Assembly: GCA_015075725.1 (NCBI GenBank) | Contig: JABTTV010000001.1 | Coordinates: 3,100,001 to 3,164,000 of the forward strand | Direction of reading: 5' to 3' | Length of the DNA: 64,000 nt | Origin: Anaerolineales bacterium | GTDB lineage: Bacteria; Chloroflexota; Anaerolineae; Anaerolineales; Villigracilaceae | Part shown: positions 50,030 to 58,434 of the stretch, piece after piece | Position numbering within the stretch: position 1 is the stretch's first letter | Layout: the number at the start of each line of letters is the position of its first letter | The notes under the pieces: generated by a model | What the model was told of the DNA's origin: nothing | The model's database searches: none | The model's input: the letters and a program-made list of their open reading frames with translations, nothing else | Position numbers and translations under genes: made by a program

Positions 50030-51352
50030 ATGTTTGAAACTCTCACCGGACGACTTAACCAGATCTTCGACCAGCTTCGCAGGCGCGGAAAACTCTCTGA
50101 AGCCGACGTGGATGCCGCCATGCGCGAAGTACGCCTTGCCCTGCTCGAAGCAGACGTGCATTTCAGCGTTGTTAAAACCTTCATTGCGAAGGTACGCGAA
50201 CGGGCTGTGGGCGCGGAGGTATCGAAGGCGCTCAATCCAGGTCAGCAGGTCATCAAGATCGTCAATGAAGAATTGATCGCGACCCTCGGCGAACCAGCGC
50301 CATTGAATCTCACCGGACCCAAACCGCGTGTGATCGTGATGGTTGGTTTGCAAGGCTCAGGGAAAACAACGGTCACCGGAAAACTGGCACGGCTGCTTAA
50401 ATCCAAAGGCGAACGGATTCTCATGGTGGCAGGCGACCCTTACCGGCCAGCCGCCGTCAAGCAATTGCAACAGCTTGGCGAACGCGTGGGCGTGGAGGTG
50501 GAAACAGATACTTCCGTCTCACCGCAGGAACTCGCGAAGCGAGCGTTGGATAAAGCCGAGAAAGGGGGCTATACCCTCGTTTTGGTGGATACAGCCGGAC
50601 GGTCCCAATTGGACGCGCAATTGATGGATGAGATCAAAGCCATCGAAGCGAATGTCAAACCGGTGGATACGTTGCTTGTGGTCGATTCCATGATCGGGCA
50701 GGAAGCGCTGAATATCGCTCAGGGGTTCAAGGAGGCTGTCGGGCTCACGGGACTCGTCCTCACAAAAATGGATGGCGATTCGCGAGGCGGCGCGGCGATT
50801 TCGATCCGTTCTGTGACCGGCATTCCGATCAAATTCATCGGCACGGGCGAAAAACTCGACGCGCTCGAATCGTACGACCCCTCTCGCCTTTCCTCCCGTA
50901 TACTTGGAATGGGAGACATCATCGGCTTGATCGAAAAAGCCGAATCTGCCTACGATGCCGAGACCGCTGAAAAGCAAGCCCGGAAAATGATGAAGGGCGA
51001 GTTCTCTTTGGAGGACTGGCTCGAGCAAATGAAACAAATGAAAAAGATGGGTCCGCTTTCGCAGATCATGGAAATGCTGCCCGGGCAGATGGGGCAGGCT
51101 GCCCGCGGTATCGACCCGTCGCTTGTGGAAGACCAGTTCAAGCTGTCTGAAGCCATTATCAATTCGATGACCTTGAAGGAACGCCGCGATCCCGACCTTT
51201 TGAACGCCTCGCGCCGCCGCCGCATCGCCGCGGGTTCCGGCATGGATGTGCAGGATGTCAACCGGCTCATCAAGCAATTTCGCGAAGCGCAGAAATTGAT
51301 GAAGACCCTGCAAAAAACGGGCGGCAAGGGATTGGGCAGGTTATTCGGATAA
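50030..51352 (+). CDS. ffh: Signal recognition particle protein Ffh (SRP54)
   Basis: 440 residues. Targets nascent membrane proteins with 4.5S RNA. N-terminal helical domain, G domain with GLQGSGKTTVTGKLA, DTAGRSQLD and TKMDGDSRGG, and a Met-rich M domain from about 300 (MKQMKKMGPLSQIMEMLPGQMG) ending in the RNA-binding SRRRRIAAGSG. Ends 24 bp before a terminator shared with the LysM gene. No 4.5S RNA gene is seen in the window. Confidence 0.98.
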   Translation: MFETLTGRLNQIFDQLRRRGKLSEADVDAAMREVRLALLEADVHFSVVKTFIAKVRERAVGAEVSKALNPGQQVIKIVNEELIATLGEPAPLNLTGPKPRVIVMVGLQGSGKTTVTGKLARLLKSKGERILMVAGDPYRPAAVKQLQQLGERVGVEVETDTSVSPQELAKRALDKAEKGGYTLVLVDTAGRSQLDAQLMDEIKAIEANVKPVDTLLVVDSMIGQEALNIAQGFKEAVGLTGLVLTKMDGDSRGGAAISIRSVTGIPIKFIGTGEKLDALESYDPSRLSSRILGMGDIIGLIEKAESAYDAETAEKQARKMMKGEFSLEDWLEQMKQMKKMGPLSQIMEMLPGQMGQAARGIDPSLVEDQFKLSEAIINSMTLKERRDPDLLNASRRRRIAAGSGMDVQDVNRLIKQFREAQKLMKTLQKTGGKGLGRLFG

Positions 51353-51376
51353 CTTCCTGACCCATTCGTCATGATT

Positions 51377-51413
51377 GAAAAAGAGACGGTCCACAGCGAA
51401 CCGTCTCTTTTTC
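51377..51413. terminator. Bidirectional terminator, ffh / LysM gene
   Basis: GAAAAAGAGACGGT / ACCGTCTCTTTTTC stem of 14 bp with a 9-nt loop. T-tracts on both ends fit use by both convergent genes. Its AAGAGACGG core recurs in the hairpin at 54677. Confidence 0.9.
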
Positions 51414-51442
51414 ATTACCTGCCTGCGGCAACGATTGTATTT

Positions 51443-52234
51443 CTATTGAATATGCGGCGTGACCCAATCTTCGATCACTCCGGTATGGTTAAGATAATCC
51501 TGCGGACCACTGACGGGCAGCCAGCCAGTGGTATATCCAGTGGACGTTTGTGAGACGACCACTTCCACCCAGGTGCGGCGATAGGTGGCATCATATGTGA
51601 CAGAGTTCGTCCTATAATAAAACGTTCTGCCTTTCGTGTGATCATCCGCCAAAACGATCTTGCCCGCGTAACTGGGCTGGTTGCGGATATTGACACCCTT
51701 CCTGGCTGTGACGGTCAGTACTCCGTCAAAATTTGCAGGCGGAGGATAGGCGGGAGGCGTGACAACAGGAGGCGGTGTATACGGCGGGACGTAGACCGGA
51801 GGGTTGTATCCTGTCGGGACGGCGATGACCTGCCCGGCGTAGATCAAGTTTGGATTGCGAATCTGCGGGTTGGCGGCAAGAAGCGCCTTGAGCGTTATCC
51901 CGTTCGCCGCAGCGATCTTTGCAAGCGTGTCTCCCCAGCGGACGGTGTAGTTCCCGCCGGAGACAGGAGGCAGGTAAGGCGGATAGTAGTTGTACCCGCT
52001 TGGGATGTAGAGAATCTGACCTGCGTACACCCACCAGCCTAAGCCCGGGTTTGCGGCGCGTATGGCGTCCACCGATGTTCCGCAAAACGCCGCGATCCCG
52101 CTTAAGGTATCTCCCCATTGAACGGTGATGTAGCTGGCGCAGTTGCCCCAGGCGCGGGCGCTGCCAGCCGAAGTAAACGACGAGACCAGCACCGCGAGTA
52201 TCAAAGCCCCTTGAAGCAATCTTTTCGATATCAT
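51443..52234 (-). CDS. Secreted LysM-SH3b protein
   Basis: 263 residues from the ATG at 52234. A Sec signal peptide (about 1-29, ending SAGSARA), two LysM domains (YITVQWGDTLSGIAAFCG about 35-80 and YTVRWGDTLAKIAAANG about 95-140), a Pro/Tyr-rich linker (about 145-170) and a C-terminal SH3b-like domain (VTARKGVNIRNQPSYAGKIV to GWLPVSG). LysM domains bind N-acetylglucosamine polymers such as peptidoglycan. No hydrolase motif is visible, so it may be a cell-wall binding or adhesion protein. Confidence 0.9.
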   Translation of the reverse strand: MISKRLLQGALILAVLVSSFTSAGSARAWGNCASYITVQWGDTLSGIAAFCGTSVDAIRAANPGLGWWVYAGQILYIPSGYNYYPPYLPPVSGGNYTVRWGDTLAKIAAANGITLKALLAANPQIRNPNLIYAGQVIAVPTGYNPPVYVPPYTPPPVVTPPAYPPPANFDGVLTVTARKGVNIRNQPSYAGKIVLADDHTKGRTFYYRTNSVTYDATYRRTWVEVVVSQTSTGYTTGWLPVSGPQDYLNHTGVIEDWVTPHIQ

Positions 52235-52331
52235 GGCGTCCTCTTTTCGTGAAAAATCATCCTCTCCTTGTGATTCTGATGCATTTAAAGAATACTCGGT
52301 ATGGAACACTTGTCAACAAGCAGTTTTTTTC

Positions 52332-53144
52332 TTATTTTTGCCCATGGGAGGATAGGCTCGGCGCATTAACAGCCACACCGACGACCAGGACCAGCAGATA
52401 CACCCACGCCAGAGGTTTCGATAGATCGAAGCTGGGGAAGTATCGCCCCAATGCGATCACTTGCAGAATACAAAACGCGAAGAGACTCATGCGCGCACCC
52501 TGTGTGTTGGAAGTATTGTTTTCCTTGGTGATGGACACACAGGCGAGACCATATGCCATGAACCAGGCGCTGACGGCTCGCGAGGTGAGCGGGGATAACT
52601 CCCAGGGCCAGGCGGGAATGATGCTGACGGGCGCAAGGAATAAAATAAACGCTGCTGGAATCGTCACAGCCGCCTGGAACAGGTTCCCATAGCGCACCCA
52701 GGCCGGGAACGGTTTTGCACCGACCGTCTCATCCTTGCTGCGCCCAAAGGCGAACCATATCCATAAAAATAGAAACGGCGTAACGGCATAGACGATGATC
52801 CATACCCAGGTGACGAAGCGGGTGAGAAATGGCGGGTCGTTCAAATGGAATTTATCGAGATGTAAAAAGGTGGCGATTCCCAAAATTCCGGTCGCCGCCA
52901 ACGAAGTAAGGCCTGTCGTGCGCGCCGAGACGGTGGGCGTCTCCCACCAGTTGCGATACGCGACCACCATCGCCGCCCAATAGCCCGCACCCAAAAACGC
53001 GGCGGTGAGGGGAAGAGAGATCGTCCACGCAAAGTAGACGTCGGTCTGTTCAGACAGGATGAAGAGTTGAACCCCTGCGATAAAGAGCAGAGGCAGCGCC
53101 ACAAAACGTACAAATAAACGGGGGAAGGGGGAAGCAGCAGACAT
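52332..53144 (-). CDS. Polytopic membrane protein of unknown function
   Basis: 270 residues from the ATG at 53144 with GGAGG 5 nt upstream. About eight hydrophobic segments; notable loops RNWWETPTVSARTTG, GIATFLHLDKFHLNDPP and SFDLSKPLAWVYLL. No family recognised. Divergent from the Crp-type regulator gene over 179 bp, so it may be controlled by it. In this intergenic gap I see AT-rich stretches but no clear Crp-type palindrome. Confidence 0.6.
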   Translation of the reverse strand: MSAASPFPRLFVRFVALPLLFIAGVQLFILSEQTDVYFAWTISLPLTAAFLGAGYWAAMVVAYRNWWETPTVSARTTGLTSLAATGILGIATFLHLDKFHLNDPPFLTRFVTWVWIIVYAVTPFLFLWIWFAFGRSKDETVGAKPFPAWVRYGNLFQAAVTIPAAFILFLAPVSIIPAWPWELSPLTSRAVSAWFMAYGLACVSITKENNTSNTQGARMSLFAFCILQVIALGRYFPSFDLSKPLAWVYLLVLVVGVAVNAPSLSSHGQK

Positions 53145-53323
53145 GAATACCTCCATTGAAAAAGTTTTAGAATTATGTTTATTAAACCCGGATGACGGAG
53201 CCTGGGTGCGCGTGGATATAAAACCCCTCTTGCGTGTATATCGCTTTATGCTTCAGGTACGATGATTTTAATTATGATACGATTAACGTGTATAGGGAGG
53301 TTTCCTTTTTCTGCTAAGGAGAA

Positions 53324-54082
53324 ATGATGGTGCGTCTAAAATCACCTGTGCGCCTGGAATGGGTGGATCCAGCGATTTGCTCGACAGAGTACAGATTGAA
53401 GATCATCGGTCGTTTGCCGTTCTTCCACCATCTGCTTGCGGAGGCGATAATCAAAATCAACGACCTGTTTCATGACCACGATTTTTCTTTGGGTGAGCGG
53501 ATTTATCTCGAAGGGGATCAGGCGGATCATTTATATCTTGTGGCAAGGGGAAAAGTGAAACTGGTTCGCAGCACCAGCTCGGGACGGGAAGTGCTGCTGG
53601 ATATCTTACCCGGGGGCGAATACTTTGGGACTCTAACGGTGTTCGGTAGGCGTGCCCACACTGAGACCGCCATTGCCCAGACCGATTGTTGTATCCTTCA
53701 AATTTCGTCGGTGGATTTTGAAAGGATTCTTGCAAAGCACCCTGATGTGATGCGCAAGGTTCTCGAAGCGGTCAGCAAACGCCTTGCGGAATCGCAGGAG
53801 ATCGTCCGGCAGTTGAGTGCTTACACCGCCGAACAACGCATCGCCTCGGCGCTGCTGCGCCTGGCAGGGAAACTGGGTGAAGCGCGCAGTCAGGGAGTGC
53901 TGATCCAGTTGCCGTTTTCGCGTCAGGACTTGGCAGCCATGACCGGGTCCACGACTGAGACGGTGAGTCGAATAATGAGTCGTTTTGTTGAGGATGGGCT
54001 GGTCAAGTCCGGGCGCAAGTGGGTGACGATCAAGGACATGAATCGGTTGGAAGAGTTGACAAAAAAGGGTGCAGTTAATTGA
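53324..54082 (+). CDS. Crp/Fnr-family transcriptional regulator
   Basis: 252 residues. N-terminal cyclic-nucleotide-binding-like sensor domain (HDFSLGERIYLEGDQADHLYLVARGKVKLVR, GGEYFGTLTVFGRRAHTETAIA), dimer helix, and a C-terminal winged helix (FSRQDLAAMTGSTTETVSRIMSRF). It lacks the N-terminal Cys cluster of oxygen-sensing FNR. The arginine/serine ligand signature of cAMP-binding CRP is not obvious, so the effector is unknown. AAGGAG lies 2 nt before the first ATG and 5 nt before the second (53327). It precedes a hemerythrin gene by 77 bp. Confidence 0.85.
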   Translation: MMVRLKSPVRLEWVDPAICSTEYRLKIIGRLPFFHHLLAEAIIKINDLFHDHDFSLGERIYLEGDQADHLYLVARGKVKLVRSTSSGREVLLDILPGGEYFGTLTVFGRRAHTETAIAQTDCCILQISSVDFERILAKHPDVMRKVLEAVSKRLAESQEIVRQLSAYTAEQRIASALLRLAGKLGEARSQGVLIQLPFSRQDLAAMTGSTTETVSRIMSRFVEDGLVKSGRKWVTIKDMNRLEELTKKGAVN

Positions 54083-54159
54083 CCTGCATCATGGATGTTT
54101 TTGATGGGGAGGAGTACATTCAGGGTGTAAATCGTTCAAAATGTAAAAGGAGATAAACC

Positions 54160-54672
54160 ATGAATACCCTGACCCAACCCCTGCGCGACGAGCACAAAGA
54201 ATTGTTCCCGCATGTGGACCACATCCGCCAGATTGCGGAATTGATCGGCGATGCTCCCGTTGTCGAGATTCGCCGCGGCGTGGAGGAAGTTTATGACTTC
54301 CTAGCCAATCACCTGAAGCCGCATGCGGAAGCGGAAGACGCGGCGCTTTATCCCATAGTGCAAAAAGTGCTTGGCAGCCCCGACGCCACCAAAACGATGA
54401 GCCGCGATCACGTTGAAGTCGGCCGCTATATCAAAGAACTTGCAGCCTTGAAAGATGGATTGACGGATAAGCCGTTGACACCGGCTCAAGTAACAGCCCT
54501 GCGGCGCGTGCTCTTTGGTGTGTACGGACTCGTCAAAGTCCATTTCGCCAAGGAAGAGGAGGTCTACCTTCCCCTTCTCGACCAGCGCCTGACCCCCGAG
54601 ACAGCGCAGGAAATGTTCGAGCGCATGGAAGCCGCGGCTCACGAAGCAAAACACATTCACGCACACTCATAG
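54160..54672 (+). CDS. Hemerythrin HHE-domain protein
   Basis: 170 residues, one helical hemerythrin-type domain with candidate iron ligands in REEHKELFPHVDH-like (DEHKELFPHVDH), NHLKPHAEAED and VHFAKEEEVYLP. These bind a diiron centre that senses or carries O2 or NO. Good ribosome site AAAAGGAG. It is downstream of the Crp-type regulator on the same strand, pointing to an oxygen/NO stress unit. Confidence 0.88.
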   Translation: MNTLTQPLRDEHKELFPHVDHIRQIAELIGDAPVVEIRRGVEEVYDFLANHLKPHAEAEDAALYPIVQKVLGSPDATKTMSRDHVEVGRYIKELAALKDGLTDKPLTPAQVTALRRVLFGVYGLVKVHFAKEEEVYLPLLDQRLTPETAQEMFERMEAAAHEAKHIHAHS

Positions 54673-54676
54673 ATTA

Positions 54677-54705
54677 CAAGAGACGGCGGCCGGAGCCGTC
54701 TCTTG
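54677..54705 (+). terminator. Intrinsic terminator after the hemerythrin gene
   Basis: CAAGAGACGGC / GCCGTCTCTTG stem of 11 bp with a 7-nt loop, immediately after the stop, followed by TTACTTT. Shares its AAGAGACGG core with the ffh terminator. Confidence 0.8.
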
Positions 54706-54715
54706 TTACTTTCCT

Positions 54716-55189
54716 TCATGCTTCCCCATTTACCTGCAATCCGAAGTATTCATCGGAATCCGTGTTGAACTTGAATTGAAAATAACACGCCCCGCCATCC
54801 AGCACCATGACGAATTCTTTTTTCCAGTCCAGGCCGGTTGCATTGCAGAAGTAATTGGCGTAGATGACCTTTTTGCCTTCAAGCACCAACCCCACGTATT
54901 GGCGGTTGTACTCATTCAATCGCTCCCACACTGGCGAACCGGTTATATAAAAAGAGGATTGGTTCTCCCGTAGATAGTCAGGCAAGCCGTCCTCTACTGA
55001 CTGGATATCCGCTTCAGTAGGCGACCAGTATTCGACATCATCGGTGAAAAGCCAGTCAAGCATTTGGTCAGCCTGGGCAACCTCTGCAGAAAATGCGACC
55101 CAATTTTCACCCTCTACGTTTGGGGCGGGCGGGGTACAGGCTGTCAGGAACAGGAAAAGGACGAGGAAGGCTTTTCTGGTTTTGTGCAT
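54716..55189 (-). CDS. Small lipoprotein of unknown function
   Basis: 157 residues from the ATG at 55189 (GGAGAATTCAC upstream); an in-frame start 17 codons earlier is less likely. Lipobox LTAC (VLFLFLTACTPP). The mature part is one compact acidic domain with a Cys pair (YFCNATGLDW and GGACYFQFKF). No family recognised. Follows the DHCW cupin gene by 47 bp on the same strand. Confidence 0.7.
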   Translation of the reverse strand: MHKTRKAFLVLFLFLTACTPPAPNVEGENWVAFSAEVAQADQMLDWLFTDDVEYWSPTEADIQSVEDGLPDYLRENQSSFYITGSPVWERLNEYNRQYVGLVLEGKKVIYANYFCNATGLDWKKEFVMVLDGGACYFQFKFNTDSDEYFGLQVNGEA

Positions 55190-55236
55190 GTGAATTCTCC
55201 TTGATATAAAAACGTGGAAGAGGAGATTTTGCTTCT

Positions 55237-55566
55237 TCAATCGACAATGAACAATTTTGCTCCTGTATTCGTATAAGAGCGGTGTGGTTCCGCGTTGTCA
55301 GCCACCTGATAGCTGACCCCCGGTGTCAATACGAACTTTCTTCCATCTGCAAGTTCGGTGTGGAGTTCGCCCTCCAGGCAGAACAAAATATGACCTTTTG
55401 TACACCAATGATTGGCAAGGTAGCCGGGGCTGTACTCAACGAGGCGGACACGGATGATATCGAAGTGCCGGGTGCGCCAATATGCGACACCTGTTTCCCC
55501 CTGGTGTTCGGTCGGGACGATATCTGACCAGTTGGTTGTGCCGAAAGGAATATTTTTCATTTCCAT
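55237..55566 (-). CDS. DHCW-motif cupin protein
   Basis: 109 residues from the ATG at 55566, chosen because GGAG is 9 nt upstream; the next ATG (55560) would also fit the family start. A single cupin barrel with the signature YLANHWCTKGHILFCLEGEL, which is the DHCW motif with Asn for Asp, then LTPGVSYQVADNAEPHRSYT. Probably a small-ligand or metal-binding protein. It lies 20 bp after glmS. Confidence 0.85.
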   Translation of the reverse strand: MEMKNIPFGTTNWSDIVPTEHQGETGVAYWRTRHFDIIRVRLVEYSPGYLANHWCTKGHILFCLEGELHTELADGRKFVLTPGVSYQVADNAEPHRSYTNTGAKLFIVD

Positions 55567-55586
55567 ATTATTGAACTCCAGCAATC

Positions 55587-57374
55587 CTAATCAACCGTCA
55601 ACGTTTTCGACAAATTCCTCGGAAAATCCGGGTCGAATCCGCGCATCACGCTCATGTGATACGACAGCAACTGCAGCGGCAGCACGCCCAGCAAGGCGGA
55701 AATCTGCGGGTCAGATTTGGGAAGTACAATCACATTGTCCGCGTTCGCGCGCAGGCGGGCGTCCTCTTCGGCGATGACGATGGTCCGTGCGCCGCGGACT
55801 TTCACTTCGTTGAGTCCGCTAATGATCAGCGGCACATCTTTCGGTCCTGCCACGAAGATGATGGGAAAACCCTTGCTCACCGCAGAGAGCGGTCCGTGTT
55901 TGAACTCGGTCGAGAGCATCCCTTCGCAATGGGCGTAAGTGATCTCTTTCAATTTCAAGGCACCTTCGAGCGCGATGGGATAGGTTGCGCCATAGCCGAG
56001 GCAGTACATATCGTTCCACTCGTTGATGTCCCTGGCGATAACTTTGATCTGTGGTGCGACCATATCGAGAGTCTTGTCCATCAGGTCGGGGATACTGCCC
56101 AACTCTTGAACATCTTTGCCTGCCAGCTTATACGCGAGATACAAAAAAGTCACGACCTGGTTGGTAAAAGTCTTCGTGGCAGGGACGCTGATTTCATATC
56201 CGCAGCACAAGGGTAGACAGAGCGAGGCGCTCTTCGTCAAGGTCGAGCCGACCACGTTTGCCAATCCGAAACATGCCATGCCGCGCGCCTCCGCCGCGTC
56301 CAATGCGTTAAGCACATCTTTGGTCTCGCCCGATTGACTGACGAAAATACCCACGTCGTCGTGATTCACGGCGGGTGCATATTGCGCGATGAATTGCGGC
56401 GCCAACACAGGGATGGCCGGCTTACCTGCCAACTGAGCGAAATACACGGCTCCGACGGATGCGGCGTGATAACTCGTGCCGCATCCGATGAAATATAGAT
56501 GGCGTGCATTCTTCATCTTCTCGACCAGCGCAGCCACTTCGCGATTGCCGTTCAACACATGCGATAACTCACGGGCGACTTGTGCCTGCTCGTGGATCTC
56601 CTTCAACATGAAATGCGGATACCCGCCCTTTTGCACCGCATCCATCGACTCCGTAACTGTTTCTGGCATTCGGTCAATTTTCTTTCCATCCTTGACCGAC
56701 CGCACCTCGACCTTGTCTGCCCATAATGTGACGATCTCCCCATCCTGCGGGCGGATCACTTCGCGCGTCAGCGGCAATATCGAAGGCAGGTCCGATGAAA
56801 CACACGTAAAGCCCTCGCCGAGTCCCACCACCATACCGGAACCTTTTTTAAAGGCATAGAGTTTGTCGTCATTTGCGCGCCCGATGACAAAGGCATAGTC
56901 GCCTTCGAGATCACCATAGGCAAGGCGAATGGCGTCGATGAATTCATAACCGCGATTGATATATCGTTCCACTGTATGCACGCAAGTCTCGCCATCGTTC
57001 TGCGAACGGACGGTCATGCCCTCGGCAATGAATTGCTCGCGCAATTCCACGTTGTTGACCACGTTGCCGTTGTGCGCACCGACCATGTCGCCATCCGAGT
57101 CGATGTGCGGCTGCGCATTGATTTGAGAAGGTTCACCGAACGTTGCCCAGCGCAGCTGGGTGATACCGCGCTGTCCGCGCATGTCGGCGATCTTGTATTT
57201 CGCCGCGACCGAATCGACCTTGCCTACATCCTTGCGTAGATCGATCCTGCCGTTGTTCAAGGTCGCCGCCCCGACCGAGTCGTAGCCGCGGTAGGTGAGC
57301 CGTTTTGCCGCTTCGATCAAAATGGGACCAAGTTCCACTTCATTTGTTGTTACGTATCCGAAAATTCCGCACAT
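55587..57374 (-). CDS. glmS: Glutamine-fructose-6-phosphate aminotransferase (isomerizing)
   Basis: 595 residues. Makes glucosamine-6-phosphate for peptidoglycan. N-terminal class-II amidotransferase with the Cys2 nucleophile (MCGIFGYV), RWATFGEPSQINAQPH and the GD-type loop NGNVVNN; C-terminal SIS domains with FIGCGTSYHA, VSQSGETKDVL and the AHCEGMLSTEFKHGPLS segment. It has no glmS ribozyme signature in the 78 bp upstream. Confidence 0.97.
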   Translation of the reverse strand: MCGIFGYVTTNEVELGPILIEAAKRLTYRGYDSVGAATLNNGRIDLRKDVGKVDSVAAKYKIADMRGQRGITQLRWATFGEPSQINAQPHIDSDGDMVGAHNGNVVNNVELREQFIAEGMTVRSQNDGETCVHTVERYINRGYEFIDAIRLAYGDLEGDYAFVIGRANDDKLYAFKKGSGMVVGLGEGFTCVSSDLPSILPLTREVIRPQDGEIVTLWADKVEVRSVKDGKKIDRMPETVTESMDAVQKGGYPHFMLKEIHEQAQVARELSHVLNGNREVAALVEKMKNARHLYFIGCGTSYHAASVGAVYFAQLAGKPAIPVLAPQFIAQYAPAVNHDDVGIFVSQSGETKDVLNALDAAEARGMACFGLANVVGSTLTKSASLCLPLCCGYEISVPATKTFTNQVVTFLYLAYKLAGKDVQELGSIPDLMDKTLDMVAPQIKVIARDINEWNDMYCLGYGATYPIALEGALKLKEITYAHCEGMLSTEFKHGPLSAVSKGFPIIFVAGPKDVPLIISGLNEVKVRGARTIVIAEEDARLRANADNVIVLPKSDPQISALLGVLPLQLLSYHMSVMRGFDPDFPRNLSKTLTVD

Positions 57375-57401
57375 ACAATTCTCCTGTTAAGTTTCTACTC
57401 G

Positions 57402-57441
57402 GTGGTCGAATGTGGCGCGAAGCGTCACATATCGCGACCAC
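57402..57441. terminator. Two-tier hairpin upstream of glmS
   Basis: Outer stem GTGGTCG/CGACCAC and inner stem TGTGGCGC/GCGTCACA (one mismatch, loop GAA), 11 bp past the VOC remnant stop and 28 bp before glmS. It could end transcription of the remnant or form part of the glmS leader. Confidence 0.5.
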
Positions 57442-57451
57442 AGGGTTTCCT

Positions 57452-57760
57452 TCAATCCAACTTCAAATTCCCGTTTTCATCGAACGGGAAGTGTGGATTG
57501 TACGCCACTTCCCACCGGTAGTCATCGGGATCGGCAAAATGGGAACTGTACCCGCCCCGGAAAACTATTCGCGGTTCCTTGACGATCTTCACGTCTATCG
57601 TTTTCAAGTCGCGGATGGTCTCATCCACCTTGGCTTCACTGCGGGCATTGTATGCCAGGGTGCCGCCTGAAAATCCGCCGCCAGTCGGGGAGGTCATGGC
57701 GCCCCCCGCCAGTTTCTCGCGTGTGTAGAGCTCCAGCACGATGACTCCCGCCTGAATCTA
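57452..57760 (-). pseudogene. VOC-family protein lacking its N-terminus
   Basis: Only the C-terminal ~100 residues of a VOC domain remain: LELYTREKLAGG, GFSGGTLAYNARSEAKVDE, FRGGYSSHFADPDDYRWEVAYNP, ending PFDENGNLKLD. In frame upstream the homology to related proteins runs back through IQAGVIV and then meets TAG, where about 35-40 residues of the first beta module should be. No ribosome site; a GTG at 57739 could start a fragment. The DNA beyond belongs to another gene's 3' end, so the 5' part was lost by deletion. Confidence 0.75.
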
Positions 57761-57769
57761 ATTATCCTG

Positions 57770-58198
57770 TCACAGATTCCTGAAAACTTTAGTCACCCAA
57801 TGTCCAGCCACTGCGCTTACCGTTACAAGAATCATGTATGGGATGCCGTAAAAAATGGCGTACAACATAACATATCCCATGCACCTGCCGAAGTCATTGT
57901 TCCCATCGCCGTTGTCCTGTCCCACGCAAAGCGGCGTGGCATTAATCACAGAAATAGCAAGCAATGCAAGTGTCATTGCTGCAAATCCCGCCGCGATGAT
58001 CCAGATCCACTTCGGCCGAACTCGCGGTGATTGGATGAATCCCAAAAGCAGAGCGCTGCCAAATAGGACCGATACGCCAGTCAATATCGAAGGCCAATAA
58101 TATTCCTTATGCATTTTGCTCGATATCACCAAAAGGAAAAAAAGCGAGCCCGGCAACGCTGTGAAAAACGCTGTGGAAATCCGTGTGATGATGGACAT
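57770..58198 (-). CDS. Small membrane protein of unknown function
   Basis: 142 residues from the ATG at 58198, chosen for the strong GGAGG upstream; the frame is open for 74 more codons without a ribosome site. Four hydrophobic segments (about 8-27, 35-57, 65-87, 115-135) and a Cys pair in the loop TPLCVGQDNGDGNNDFGRC. No family recognised. The 236 bp between this start and 58434 hold nothing I can identify. Confidence 0.6.
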   Translation of the reverse strand: MSIITRISTAFFTALPGSLFFLLVISSKMHKEYYWPSILTGVSVLFGSALLLGFIQSPRVRPKWIWIIAAGFAAMTLALLAISVINATPLCVGQDNGDGNNDFGRCMGYVMLYAIFYGIPYMILVTVSAVAGHWVTKVFRNL

Positions 58199-58434
58199 GA
58201 TAAGGCCTCCACGGTTAATTTTGCAGAAAGGCTCTATCAGACTCTTTCGGTTTATTTCAAATCCCATCAGGAATTTGTACGTTCCCAGGCGTGACGCCAG
58301 GACTTCCTCCGCCGCCATCAGGATGGGATCTGGCTCTGTATCTCTATTTGAATGTAGCCCTAACTTCCGCACAATCGATAAGTCCATTAATTTTGTATCG
58401 GCATGAGGTAAGTATCTCAACAGCCGGTAAGGAT

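Noticed and set aside
53145..53323. Crp/Fnr binding palindrome in the divergent region
   Set aside because: No TTGAT-N4-ATCAA or TGTGA-N6-TCACA site could be found; only AT-rich stretches.
57375..57451. glmS ribozyme upstream of glmS
   Set aside because: The 77-bp region before the start holds only a simple hairpin; the conserved ribozyme core was not found.
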